Positions 1 to 6,056 of a DNA stretch of 17,278 bases are shown piece after piece. The notes below the pieces were generated by a model. That model searched no databases and was not told the origin of the DNA. It saw only the letters and a program-made list of their open reading frames with translations. The stretch is from Fimbriimonadales bacterium (GTDB lineage: Bacteria; Armatimonadota; Fimbriimonadia; Fimbriimonadales; GBS-DC), in contig JANXCK010000020.1 in NCBI GenBank assembly GCA_025060055.1, positions 1 to 17,278 on the forward strand, given 5' to 3'. The position numbers and the translations under genes were made by a program. Each line of letters opens with the position of its first letter. The first letter of the stretch is position 1.

Positions 1-330
1 ACGGCTGCGCGGTGGGCGCGGCTGGCTCCACACATAAAACACATTCAGCCACGCATGCACTTGGAGTTGCACCGCTGCAGCGCACTGGAGCAGGTAGCCC
101 AGCGGGTCAAAGTCGTCAGGCTGGTTGGCTAACGCTTCGGCGCGTGGCTCGTGGCTGGAGCGGTAGTAGGCATCGCCACGCCCGCGCACCTGCGCAAACA
201 CTGTGTTGAATCCGTACTGCGTGGCAAGCTGCACCACACGCTCAATCGCCTGCGGCGAAACCATCGAGGTGCGCACAACCCACAGGGCACGCGTCTCCTC
301 AGGTAGCCGATGACGCGCGGACAAGCCCAT
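1..330 (-). CDS. GHL10-type glycoside-hydrolase-like protein (partial, N-terminal part)
   Basis: The minus strand is open from an ATG at 330 to the left edge, so only about 110 N-terminal residues are visible. The segment RALWVVRTSMVSPQAIERVV, then GFNTVFAQVRGRGDAYYRSS, then the AWLNVFYVWS stretch match the start of the family-10-like (GHL10, PF02638) TIM-barrel fold. There the first strand carries R-A-L/V-W-V and the second carries N-T-V-x-x-Q-V-R. These proteins are usually secreted and act on cell-wall or polysaccharide glycosidic bonds. No signal peptide is seen from ATG 330, from the adjacent GTG at 333, or from GTG 354, and the frame has a stop shortly upstream. The protein may be cytoplasmic, or its 5' end may be degraded. 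No clear ribosome-binding site precedes the start. Family call is fairly sure; start and substrate are not. Confidence 0.7.
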   Translation of the reverse strand, partial: MGLSARHRLPEETRALWVVRTSMVSPQAIERVVQLATQYGFNTVFAQVRGRGDAYYRSSHEPRAEALANQPDDFDPLGYLLQCAAAVQLQVHAWLNVFYVWSQPRPPRSR

Positions 331-438
331 CACGCCAGAGTAGGTTCGACGCACGCACGCGCGTTCCTGCTGGCTTGCCTTTGCGCAGTGGTCTTGGTTT
401 GCTCAGGGAAGGCAGAACAAGACTGTCCGTGCGACGCT

Positions 439-459
439 GCACGGGCTGGAAGCCCGTGC
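439..459. repeat. Short palindromic repeat, GCACGGGCT/AGCCCGTGC hairpin
   Basis: A perfect 9-bp stem, GCACGGGCT, with loop GGA and AGCCCGTGC. An overlapping smaller inverted pair, CCGTGC...GCACGG, lies just to its left (427-444). It belongs to the same style of unit as those at 605, 2325, 2354 and 14627-14772: 8-10 bp arms with a 2-6 base loop. Confidence 0.75.
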
Positions 460-504
460 CACGCAGGCGCGTCAGCGAAACGCCAACGGACGGTACGACG
501 ACAT

Positions 505-536
505 CCTGCCGTCGGCGACGACAGGAAAGTCATCGC
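505..536. repeat. Overlapping palindromic repeat pair (GACGACAGG type)
   Basis: Two nested or overlapping imperfect hairpins. CCTGCCGTC-GGC-GACGACAGG (505-525) has one mismatch. GCGACGAC-AGGAAA-GTCATCGC (515-536) has one mismatch. They look like two degraded copies of one GACGACAGG-type unit fused together. Confidence 0.5.
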
Positions 537-604
537 CCCGACAAGTGCGACGGCATTCTGGTGTTGCGAGCCGATGGCGCGGACGCCTTTGTACCGTGTG
601 CTGT

Positions 605-623
605 CGTCGGCGAGACGCCGACG
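605..623. repeat. Short palindromic repeat, CGTCGGCG/CGCCGACG hairpin
   Basis: A perfect 8-bp stem CGTCGGCG with loop AGA and CGCCGACG. The same stem with loop GGA recurs at 2327-2345. A hybrid form sharing its left arm is at 14741-14772. Confidence 0.75.
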
Positions 624-666
624 CTACGAAAACCCGCCCGCATTCTCCGACAGTCTCCGAGTGGGG

Positions 667-684
667 TACAATACACGAGGAGGG
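667..684 (+). promoter_or_regulatory. Candidate -10 box and ribosome-binding site of the pilin-like pair
   Basis: GGGGTACAAT places a TACAAT hexamer at 667-672. GAGGAGGG at 677-684 is a strong Shine-Dalgarno sequence 5 bases before ATG 689. No convincing -35 hexamer is visible. If TACAAT is the -10, transcription would begin near 679 and leave a leader of only about 10 bases. The same GGTACAAT string precedes the gene at 2831. Confidence 0.5.
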
Positions 685-688
685 TTTT

Positions 689-1450
689 ATGGACAAACAG
701 CGTGGTTTTACCCTCATCGAGCTGCTTGTAGTAATCGCGATTATTGCGCTGCTGGCAGCGATTTTGTTCCCTGTCTTCGCTCAAGCGCGTGCGAAGGCGC
801 GACAAGGTGCGTGCGTGTCTAACCTCACCCAAATCTCCAAGGCGTTCCTGATGTACGCGAACGACTACCGCCAGATGATGCCGACAGTGGGCTGGGTGTT
901 CCGCCCCACGCCTGACCACGCGCCGTTGTGGACGGCGATGATTGCGCCCTACACAAAGAATCGGGAACTGTTTCGCTGCCCAGAGGCCGCGAATGCGGAG
1001 TACGGCGAGGTATGGAGCCAGCGCGCCCGCCTCTCCTACGGGCTGAACTGGTTTTGGGGGTTTCCGTACCTGTCTTCGATGGACTATGTAGTGTCGCTGA
1101 GTAAAGTAACGCGCCCTGCGGCGGCGATCTTGGTGCTGGACAGCGTGCCGATTCAGCCTTCGTCGGAGCCGTATGGCGGCTACATGGTGACCCCGTTCGG
1201 TATCGAGAACCGCACGCGCGTCCTACCCGTCAACAAGCCCAGCGGCTACGCAGCGCGCCACAGCGAGGGTGTCGTCGTTGCCTTCGCCGATGGGCACGCG
1301 AAGTGGTTCCGAGGCGACCAACTCTACGCCCGCCGATCGAACGGCACACCAATCCTACAGACCCCCATCGACGCGGAGAACCAGTTCGACTGCAATCCAG
1401 CAAAACTGAAGTGGGCAGTGCACATGCGCGAGATTCGCGACTGCCCGTGA
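689..1450 (+). CDS. Type IV pilin-like / DUF1559-type protein with H-x9-DG motif (copy 1)
   Basis: This 253-residue protein starts with a prepilin leader. MDKQRG precedes FTLIELLVVIAIIALLAAILFPV; cleavage and methylation by the prepilin peptidase (PilD) would fall between G6 and F7, with the conserved Glu at position 5 of the mature chain (E11). The hydrophobic helix serves both as membrane anchor and assembly helix. The C-terminal part carries the H-x9-DG signature (H191, D201-G202, followed by HAKWF) typical of the DUF1559/SBP-like prepilin family expanded in Planctomycetota and Armatimonadota. ATG 689 was chosen over upstream codons because it gives the short leader and has GAGGAGGG before it; earlier in-frame codons only translate repeats. 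It forms a pair with the next gene, 13 bases away. Probable surface pseudopilin; exact role unknown. Confidence 0.9.
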   Translation: MDKQRGFTLIELLVVIAIIALLAAILFPVFAQARAKARQGACVSNLTQISKAFLMYANDYRQMMPTVGWVFRPTPDHAPLWTAMIAPYTKNRELFRCPEAANAEYGEVWSQRARLSYGLNWFWGFPYLSSMDYVVSLSKVTRPAAAILVLDSVPIQPSSEPYGGYMVTPFGIENRTRVLPVNKPSGYAARHSEGVVVAFADGHAKWFRGDQLYARRSNGTPILQTPIDAENQFDCNPAKLKWAVHMREIRDCP

Positions 1451-1463
1451 AGGAGGTAGCTAT

Positions 1464-2315
1464 ATGCGAGCTAAGGGTTTCACCCTGATTGAGCTACTGG
1501 TCGTGATCGCGATTATCGTGATATTAGCAGCGATTTTGTTCCCTGTGTTTGCGCAAGCGCGTCAGAAAGCGGAGCAAGCTGCTTGTCTCACGCATCAGAA
1601 GCAGATGGGGCACGGCGTGATGATGTACCTGCCCGACTATGACCATGTGTTTCCTCCAGCAGGCGAAGGCACAGGTCCCGCTCCAAACTGGGCAGAGCGA
1701 ATCTTCCCGTATGTGAAGAGCCTGGAAGTATTTACCTGCCCGACGCAAGGGATTGCATATGATGTCGTGCGCCGCTGGTACGGTCTTGGACGCGCGCAGG
1801 CGGAGGCAATCTACCAGCGCTACGGGGTGCGCAACTTCGCTGCAAACGCCTATGTGCTGGCTTGGATCAACTATCCTTATGAACGCGCGGGTCCGGGCGT
1901 CGTCCGTCCTGAAGCTGCGATTGAGGAGCATTCACGCACAATCATGTTCAACGAGTGTGTTGGCGTGGGCACAGTGCTACAGCGTGACCGCAACGGTGTC
2001 CCCGTGCCCAACAACATGCACTGGTGGTGGGCAATTTCCGATGAGTGCTGGGTGTGCGCCGAGCATGCCCGCGACCCCAACCTCGACGAGAGCTTCTGGA
2101 CGAGCCTGCTGGCTCACAACGGTGGCGCGAACTACACCTTCGCGGACGGGCACGCGAAGTGGATGCGCCCCGACCAAACCTATATGCCTCGCCGCTGTCA
2201 GGGTAATACACCCATCGGCAGCATGTGGCAATGGGGCGAGGTGACCTTAGGACGCTGTGAGGCAAACACTTGCTCTGCTGCGATGCGTCAGGCAGTTCGA
2301 GACTTCTGTCGCTGA
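1464..2315 (+). CDS. Type IV pilin-like / DUF1559-type protein with H-x9-DG motif (copy 2)
   Basis: This 283-residue paralogue of the preceding gene has leader MRAKG, then FTLIELLVVIAIIVILAAILFPVFAQAR, with the mature Glu5 at E10. H-x9-DG occurs at H218 and D228-G229, again followed by HAKWM. The central region differs strongly from copy 1. It has a long insert with tryptophan and cysteine clusters (MHWWWAISDECWVCAEH) and further cysteines near the C-terminus, so disulfides outside the membrane are plausible. The SD AAGGAGGT lies between the stop of copy 1 and ATG 1464, so the two are surely co-transcribed. The 5' DNA is much more similar between the copies than the rest, which fits an old duplication with a conserved helix. 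Role in the pilus or envelope is inferred from the family only. Confidence 0.9.
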   Translation: MRAKGFTLIELLVVIAIIVILAAILFPVFAQARQKAEQAACLTHQKQMGHGVMMYLPDYDHVFPPAGEGTGPAPNWAERIFPYVKSLEVFTCPTQGIAYDVVRRWYGLGRAQAEAIYQRYGVRNFAANAYVLAWINYPYERAGPGVVRPEAAIEEHSRTIMFNECVGVGTVLQRDRNGVPVPNNMHWWWAISDECWVCAEHARDPNLDESFWTSLLAHNGGANYTFADGHAKWMRPDQTYMPRRCQGNTPIGSMWQWGEVTLGRCEANTCSAAMRQAVRDFCR

Positions 2316-2324
2316 ACTTTTCGC

Positions 2325-2375
2325 AGCGTCGGCGGGACGCCGACGCTATGGTAGCTCGGACATTCCTGTCCGTGC
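2325..2375. repeat. Two adjacent short palindromic repeats
   Basis: AGCGTCGGCG-GGA-CGCCGACGCT at 2325-2347 is a perfect 10-bp stem. GCTCGGACA-TTCC-TGTCCGTGC at 2354-2375 is a 9-bp stem with one mismatch. Both sit just after the stop of the second pilin-like gene. The first repeats the 605-623 unit, and the second resembles the CACGGAC unit at 14712-14733. They could act as RNA hairpins at the 3' end of the pilin mRNA, but no T-run follows. Confidence 0.7.
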
Positions 2376-2467
2376 CAGTGCTTGGAATGGCAGATTAGGC
2401 GCATCAGTCGCTCACCCTGCGCTTCAGCAGGAAAAGCGAGCGCGCTCTCGTATATGCCGATAGCCCG

Positions 2468-2797
2468 ATGAAACTGGTCGTTGCAGTGATTCACAACCGA
2501 GACAAGGGGCGCGTGGTGGACGCCTTGCTGGAGAGCCAGTTCAAGTTCACGCAAATCGCCTCGACAGGCGGTTTTCTGCGCGAGGGCAACACAACGCTGC
2601 TCATCGGCATTGAGGACGCGCAGCTTGAGGAGCTTATGCGCTTGCTGGAGCGCAACTGTCGCACCCGCGAGCAGTATGTGAACCCGATGCCTCCCGACGC
2701 CGCGCCCATCGGCGCGTTTCTGCCTACCCCGATTGCCGTCGAAGTGGGCGGCGCGGTAGTGTTCGTGCTGCCCGTAGAGCGGTTCGAGCGGTTCTAA
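2468..2797 (+). CDS. darA: Cyclic-di-AMP receptor, PII-like (DarA/PstA family)
   Basis: This complete 109-residue protein has the usual size of the DarA/PstA family (PF06153, formerly DUF970). These are trimeric PII-like cytoplasmic proteins that bind c-di-AMP. Visible hallmarks are the first strand MKLVVAVI, ASTGGFLREGNTTLLIGIED (residues 31-50, with the TGGF and GNTT ligand loops) and the C-terminal VEVGGAVVFVLPVERFERF. The order matches the family from end to end. No classical ribosome-binding site precedes ATG 2468; a TATATG hexamer at 2451-2456 could be a -10 box giving a nearly leaderless mRNA, which is uncertain. A YbbR/CdaR-like gene, normally linked to the c-di-AMP cyclase, is present at 15760-16758, but no cyclase is seen here. 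The targets of DarA remain undefined in most bacteria. Confidence 0.92.
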   Translation: MKLVVAVIHNRDKGRVVDALLESQFKFTQIASTGGFLREGNTTLLIGIEDAQLEELMRLLERNCRTREQYVNPMPPDAAPIGAFLPTPIAVEVGGAVVFVLPVERFERF

Positions 2798-2806
2798 ACA
2801 AGCAGG

Positions 2807-2827
2807 TACAATAGTGTGGTGGGGAGG
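2807..2827 (+). promoter_or_regulatory. Candidate -10 box and ribosome-binding site of the TPR-PilZ-GT operon
   Basis: AGGTACAAT gives TACAAT at 2807-2812, and GGGGAGG at 2821-2827 is the Shine-Dalgarno sequence for ATG 2831. The arrangement mirrors that at 667-684, with a very short predicted leader of about 12 bases. No clear -35 box is seen. Confidence 0.45.
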
Positions 2828-2830
2828 CAT

Positions 2831-3934
2831 ATGCAGATTAGTAATGGCAAGACGGCAGTGAGCGCTCAGGTGGAGCGACTCACGCGCGAGGCGATGGGAC
2901 TGTACGAGCAGGGGCGCCTGGAGGAGGCACTACTGGCGTGTGAAGGCGCGCTGGCATTGGATGACCAGTACGCGCCTGCGCTGTCGTTGAAAGGACTCAT
3001 CCACGAACGGCGCGGGCAAATCGGCGAGGCGATTGCCGCCTACGAGCGCGTGCAAGCAGTCAACCCGCTAAGTGTGGCGGAGCGGGCACGGTTAGAGGCG
3101 TTGCGCCGTCAGAGTCGCGCAGTGGTGCGTCCCGCTGTGGCACGCCCGCTATGGCTGGAGACGCTGCCCGCTGCATTCGCGTTCCTCACTGCGGGGCTGA
3201 CCTTGCTGGTGGGGTTCGCGCTGCTTTTGCGCTGGAGTGCGCCTGCGGTTGAGCCGTCGCAGGCGGCAACATCACAGCAACCGACAACCGCGCCACACGC
3301 CGCCACGCCCTCATCCACTGTTCCGCCGCCCCCTCACACCGAGTCGCCCTCGCCGAGCGTGCCCCCCACGACGCCCCCCCTGACTCTGGATCCGTCGCGC
3401 ATGGCGCTCGCGCCCGCCGAGCCACCACCTGCACCCCGCGGCAGCATCCCCACCTTGCCCGCCACGCCGCAGAACCCTAACACTCACCCTAAGCCGAAGT
3501 CTGACCCCTCCCGCGCCACGCAAAAACCGACTGGTGAGAGCGAAGTGATGCCCGATGTCAAGGTCGAGGAGACCCAACGCGGAGTTTATGAGATTCGCGT
3601 GCAGCGCGTGGAGGAACGGCGTGCGAGCGACCGCCCCGCCGTGCCCCCCTCCAGCGACCTTCTGGCACAGGCGCAAGACCATCAACGCGCTGGCAACTAC
3701 CAGGAGGCAATCCAAGCCTATTTGCAGGCACTGCCGAGCGCGCCGAACCCTGCTGCAGTGCATCAGCAAATCGCCATCTGCTATTTGCGCTTGGGCGATA
3801 AGGCGAATGCTCGCGTCCACTTCCAGCAAGCGATTGCCGAGTATGAGCGTCAAATTCAAGCAGGGCGCGATGTTGAAACGGCGCGTCAAGGTATCGTCGC
3901 GTGCCAGAACGGGTTAGCCCTATGCAACGAGTGA
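2831..3934 (+). CDS. Membrane-anchored TPR protein with proline-rich linker
   Basis: This 367-residue protein has an N-terminal tetratricopeptide region (about 12-95, with AMGLYEQGRLEEALLACEGA and IGEAIAAYERVQAVNP). A single membrane helix follows (about 111-135, FAFLTAGLTLLVGFALLL), then a long Pro/Thr/Ser-rich linker. A second TPR region is near the C-terminus (about 278-350, QRAGNYQEAIQAYLQAL and RLGDKANARVHFQQAIAEY). ATG 2831 follows GGGGAGG; the upstream in-frame GTG at 2816 lies on the SD and is less likely. TPRs are protein-docking scaffolds, and the single helix suggests one TPR set inside and one outside the cytoplasm. It overlaps the next gene by 13 bases, so it is part of the operon ending in the glycosyltransferase. 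No enzyme function is visible. Assembly or secretion scaffolding is an inference. Confidence 0.85.
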   Translation: MQISNGKTAVSAQVERLTREAMGLYEQGRLEEALLACEGALALDDQYAPALSLKGLIHERRGQIGEAIAAYERVQAVNPLSVAERARLEALRRQSRAVVRPAVARPLWLETLPAAFAFLTAGLTLLVGFALLLRWSAPAVEPSQAATSQQPTTAPHAATPSSTVPPPPHTESPSPSVPPTTPPLTLDPSRMALAPAEPPPAPRGSIPTLPATPQNPNTHPKPKSDPSRATQKPTGESEVMPDVKVEETQRGVYEIRVQRVEERRASDRPAVPPSSDLLAQAQDHQRAGNYQEAIQAYLQALPSAPNPAAVHQQIAICYLRLGDKANARVHFQQAIAEYERQIQAGRDVETARQGIVACQNGLALCNE

Positions 3935-5391
3935 GCCGACTCAGACTTTGGCTGATGCTAACACTTGTTTGGGCGTGGACGCACGCCGATGCGCAGCCCA
4001 AGCTGCTTATCTTCTACGACCGCGCGCCGAAGACTCAGCACAACAATCAACCGTATGACCCCAACATCGACCTCAAGCCGCACTTGACGCCCTTTCTGGA
4101 AGAGCTGCGCAAGGTGCAAGTGGAGTGGTATCGCCCCGACCATCCGATTGCTCAGCAGTTTGCGCAGCGGCGCGACTTGCGCCCAGAGCAGCTGGTTGAG
4201 CCAAGCCCCGCGTTGCGCGCGCAACTGGCGCGTGCGTGGGGCGCAACCTATGTGATGACGGTGCGCTGCACGCGAACGCCCGAAAAGCCCGAATACGAGT
4301 ATCGGCTTGCTGTGTGGGAGCTGGGCAAGCGTGCGCCCGTCTGGGAAACCGAAGGGTTTCAGCAGCTGACGGTGCGTTCGGGGCAGCCGAGCGAGATTGC
4401 TGCGTTGCAGTCGCTGGGGCGCACGCTGGCAGTACGCCTCGACACAGAGTTGTGGGAGTCGCTGCCGCGCGTGGCGGCGCCGATTCGTGCGCCTGCGCCT
4501 GCCTCAACACCTCGCGATGACGCACCACCCGCCGACCCCAAGCAGCTGGCTGAGCAGTTGCTGCGTGCGGGGAGGTATCAGGAAGCGTTGTTGCCCTTGC
4601 GTGCGCTGGTCAACGCCGAGCCGAATAACCCCGATTGGCGGATGCAGCTCATTCGCCTCTACCGCAGGCTGAACCTGCCGACGCAGGCGAAGCAGGAACT
4701 GGAGCGCGCCGCGCAACTGCACCCGCACGATGAGCGACTCGCGCTGGAGTGGGCGTCGCTGCTCCGTGCCGAAGGCAACTTGGCAGGGGCAATCGCACGC
4801 CTGCAGGACGCACTCGGTGCGCAACCGCGCTCGACGGCGGTGCGTTTCGCGTTGTTCGACCTGCTACTGGAAGGGGGCGATGTGAGCGCCGCAGAGCGCG
4901 TGCTGCAGCCAATCGCAGAGCAAGAAAACGCGGAGGTGGAGTACCGTCGCTATCTGTTGCACGGGGCGACGCGCCAGCTGGAGAACCTGCCCCCTGTGAA
5001 CGCAACGCTCACCGAAGAGCGCGCCGCTTTGTGGCTGCAGATTGGCAGCGGATTGCTCGCAGACCTCGCCAGTGAACTGCTCGACCTGCGCCGTCTTGCA
5101 GCAAGCCCCAGCCCGAACTGGGCAGAGCTGCGCCCACGCAGTGAGCGTGCCATTCTGACCGCACTGAATATCGGGCAGTGGCTAAACTGCGTGGAGCCGA
5201 CCGAGCCGACGCGCAAGCTGGTGGCGCACACTCGGTTTGCCAGCCAGATGCTTGCCCAAGCGGCACAGCATATGGCACGCTATGTGCTGTCGCGTAAAAC
5301 GGAGGAAGAAGAGCGCGCAAGCCTGCTGCGTATCGAGGCGATGCGCGAGTTGGAAGCTGCTAAGAGCGCGCTACCGCAACTACAGCCATGA
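3922..5391 (+). CDS. Secreted TPR-repeat protein
   Basis: This 489-residue protein begins with a signal peptide (MQRVSRLRLWLMLTLVWAWT, then HADA, with likely cleavage near residue 25), so it should act outside the cytoplasm. Residues about 28-175 form an unrecognised domain starting PKLLIFYDRAPK. Then come tandem TPR units (about 210-345, e.g. AEQLLRAGRYQEALLPLRAL, LNLPTQAKQELERAAQLHP, LLRAEGNLAGAIARLQDALG) and a helical C-terminal region. ATG 3922 is preferred to the GTG at 3901 because it starts directly at the positively charged n-region. It overlaps the upstream stop by 13 bases and its own stop overlaps the next start (ATGA), so translational coupling is likely. Probably works with the membrane TPR protein; function unknown. 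Confidence 0.83.
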   Translation: MQRVSRLRLWLMLTLVWAWTHADAQPKLLIFYDRAPKTQHNNQPYDPNIDLKPHLTPFLEELRKVQVEWYRPDHPIAQQFAQRRDLRPEQLVEPSPALRAQLARAWGATYVMTVRCTRTPEKPEYEYRLAVWELGKRAPVWETEGFQQLTVRSGQPSEIAALQSLGRTLAVRLDTELWESLPRVAAPIRAPAPASTPRDDAPPADPKQLAEQLLRAGRYQEALLPLRALVNAEPNNPDWRMQLIRLYRRLNLPTQAKQELERAAQLHPHDERLALEWASLLRAEGNLAGAIARLQDALGAQPRSTAVRFALFDLLLEGGDVSAAERVLQPIAEQENAEVEYRRYLLHGATRQLENLPPVNATLTEERAALWLQIGSGLLADLASELLDLRRLAASPSPNWAELRPRSERAILTALNIGQWLNCVEPTEPTRKLVAHTRFASQMLAQAAQHMARYVLSRKTEEEERASLLRIEAMRELEAAKSALPQLQP

Positions 5392-6056
5392 CAGAGGGGG
5401 CTTTGCTGGGAGTCGGATGCGTCGTGGCTTTGGTCGGGGGCTTCGTGATCACGCCTATGAGCCGTCGCTGGAAACTCTGCCCCTGCGCAGCGTGCCCTGC
5501 ACTGGAGGTGGGGCAGCGCGTGGAACTTAGCGTGGCTGGCGTGCGCTATGCCACCCTGCTAAGCGGCACAGAGGGCGAGACCCTGCTGCTTGTGCCGCCG
5601 TTGCGACGCGGACTGCCTGTGTCGTTCGAGGCAGGCACATCTGCCCAGATTCGACTAACTACCCCCGCTGGCGTTTATGAGGCAACCGTTCAGTTTACAG
5701 GGCGTCAAGTGCAACCTACGCCGCTGCTGCATGCGCGCCTTGTTCGCCGATGGAGCCATCTGCAGCGGCGTCGGCACGAGCGTATTCCCCTGCCCGACGA
5801 AGTGAATGTGTCGATTCGGATAGCAGGCGAGCCGTGGGTTGGCTGGGCGCGCGATGTGAGTGTGGGCGGAATACGCCTGATTGCCCCTGCGCCCGCGCCA
5901 CTGAATGCACAGGTGATGCTGGAGCTGCCCCGCGCACTGCGCGGCATTATGGAGACCGAACGCAGCGAACGCGTTGCCCGCGTCGTTGCTTGCGAACGCG
6001 CGCCCACACGCTACGGTTATGCCTATCAGCTGCGCCTCGCTTTTACCGATGTCTGA
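5388..6056 (+). CDS. PilZ-domain protein, probable cyclic-di-GMP effector
   Basis: This 222-residue protein has an N-terminal hydrophobic segment (about 4-23, a likely membrane anchor). A beta-rich domain like the YcgR N-terminal (PilZN) fold follows (about 38-120). The C-terminal PilZ domain (about 122-222) carries both c-di-GMP contacts: RxxxR (R128-R132 within QRRRHER) and DxSxxG (D156, S158, G161 in DVSVGGIRL). Intact motifs predict real ligand binding. It starts with an ATGA overlap with the secreted TPR gene, and its stop overlaps the start of the glycosyltransferase by 8 bases. PilZ proteins next to glycosyltransferases often control polysaccharide synthesis or export allosterically; here that is inferred from position. 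The membrane anchor would keep sensing at the membrane where the glycan is made. Confidence 0.88.
   Translation: MTEGALLGVGCVVALVGGFVITPMSRRWKLCPCAACPALEVGQRVELSVAGVRYATLLSGTEGETLLLVPPLRRGLPVSFEAGTSAQIRLTTPAGVYEATVQFTGRQVQPTPLLHARLVRRWSHLQRRRHERIPLPDEVNVSIRIAGEPWVGWARDVSVGGIRLIAPAPAPLNAQVMLELPRALRGIMETERSERVARVVACERAPTRYGYAYQLRLAFTDV

Larger units (their letters stand above)
331..688. other. Repeat-rich intergenic region between divergent genes
   Basis: This 358-base gap separates the divergent GHL10-like gene and the first pilin-like gene. The open frames here have no family resemblance and translate palindromic repeats (peptides such as GWKPVPRR and VGETPT), so I call no gene. It holds at least three hairpin repeats (439-459, 505-536, 605-623) and the promoter of the pilin-like pair at its right end. 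Confidence 0.6.

Noticed and set aside
310..822. Plus-strand 170-residue frame with a signal-peptide-like start
   Set aside because: It lies over the palindromic repeats and runs out of frame into the real pilin-like gene. It has no family resemblance, and the hydrophobic stretch is a chance effect.
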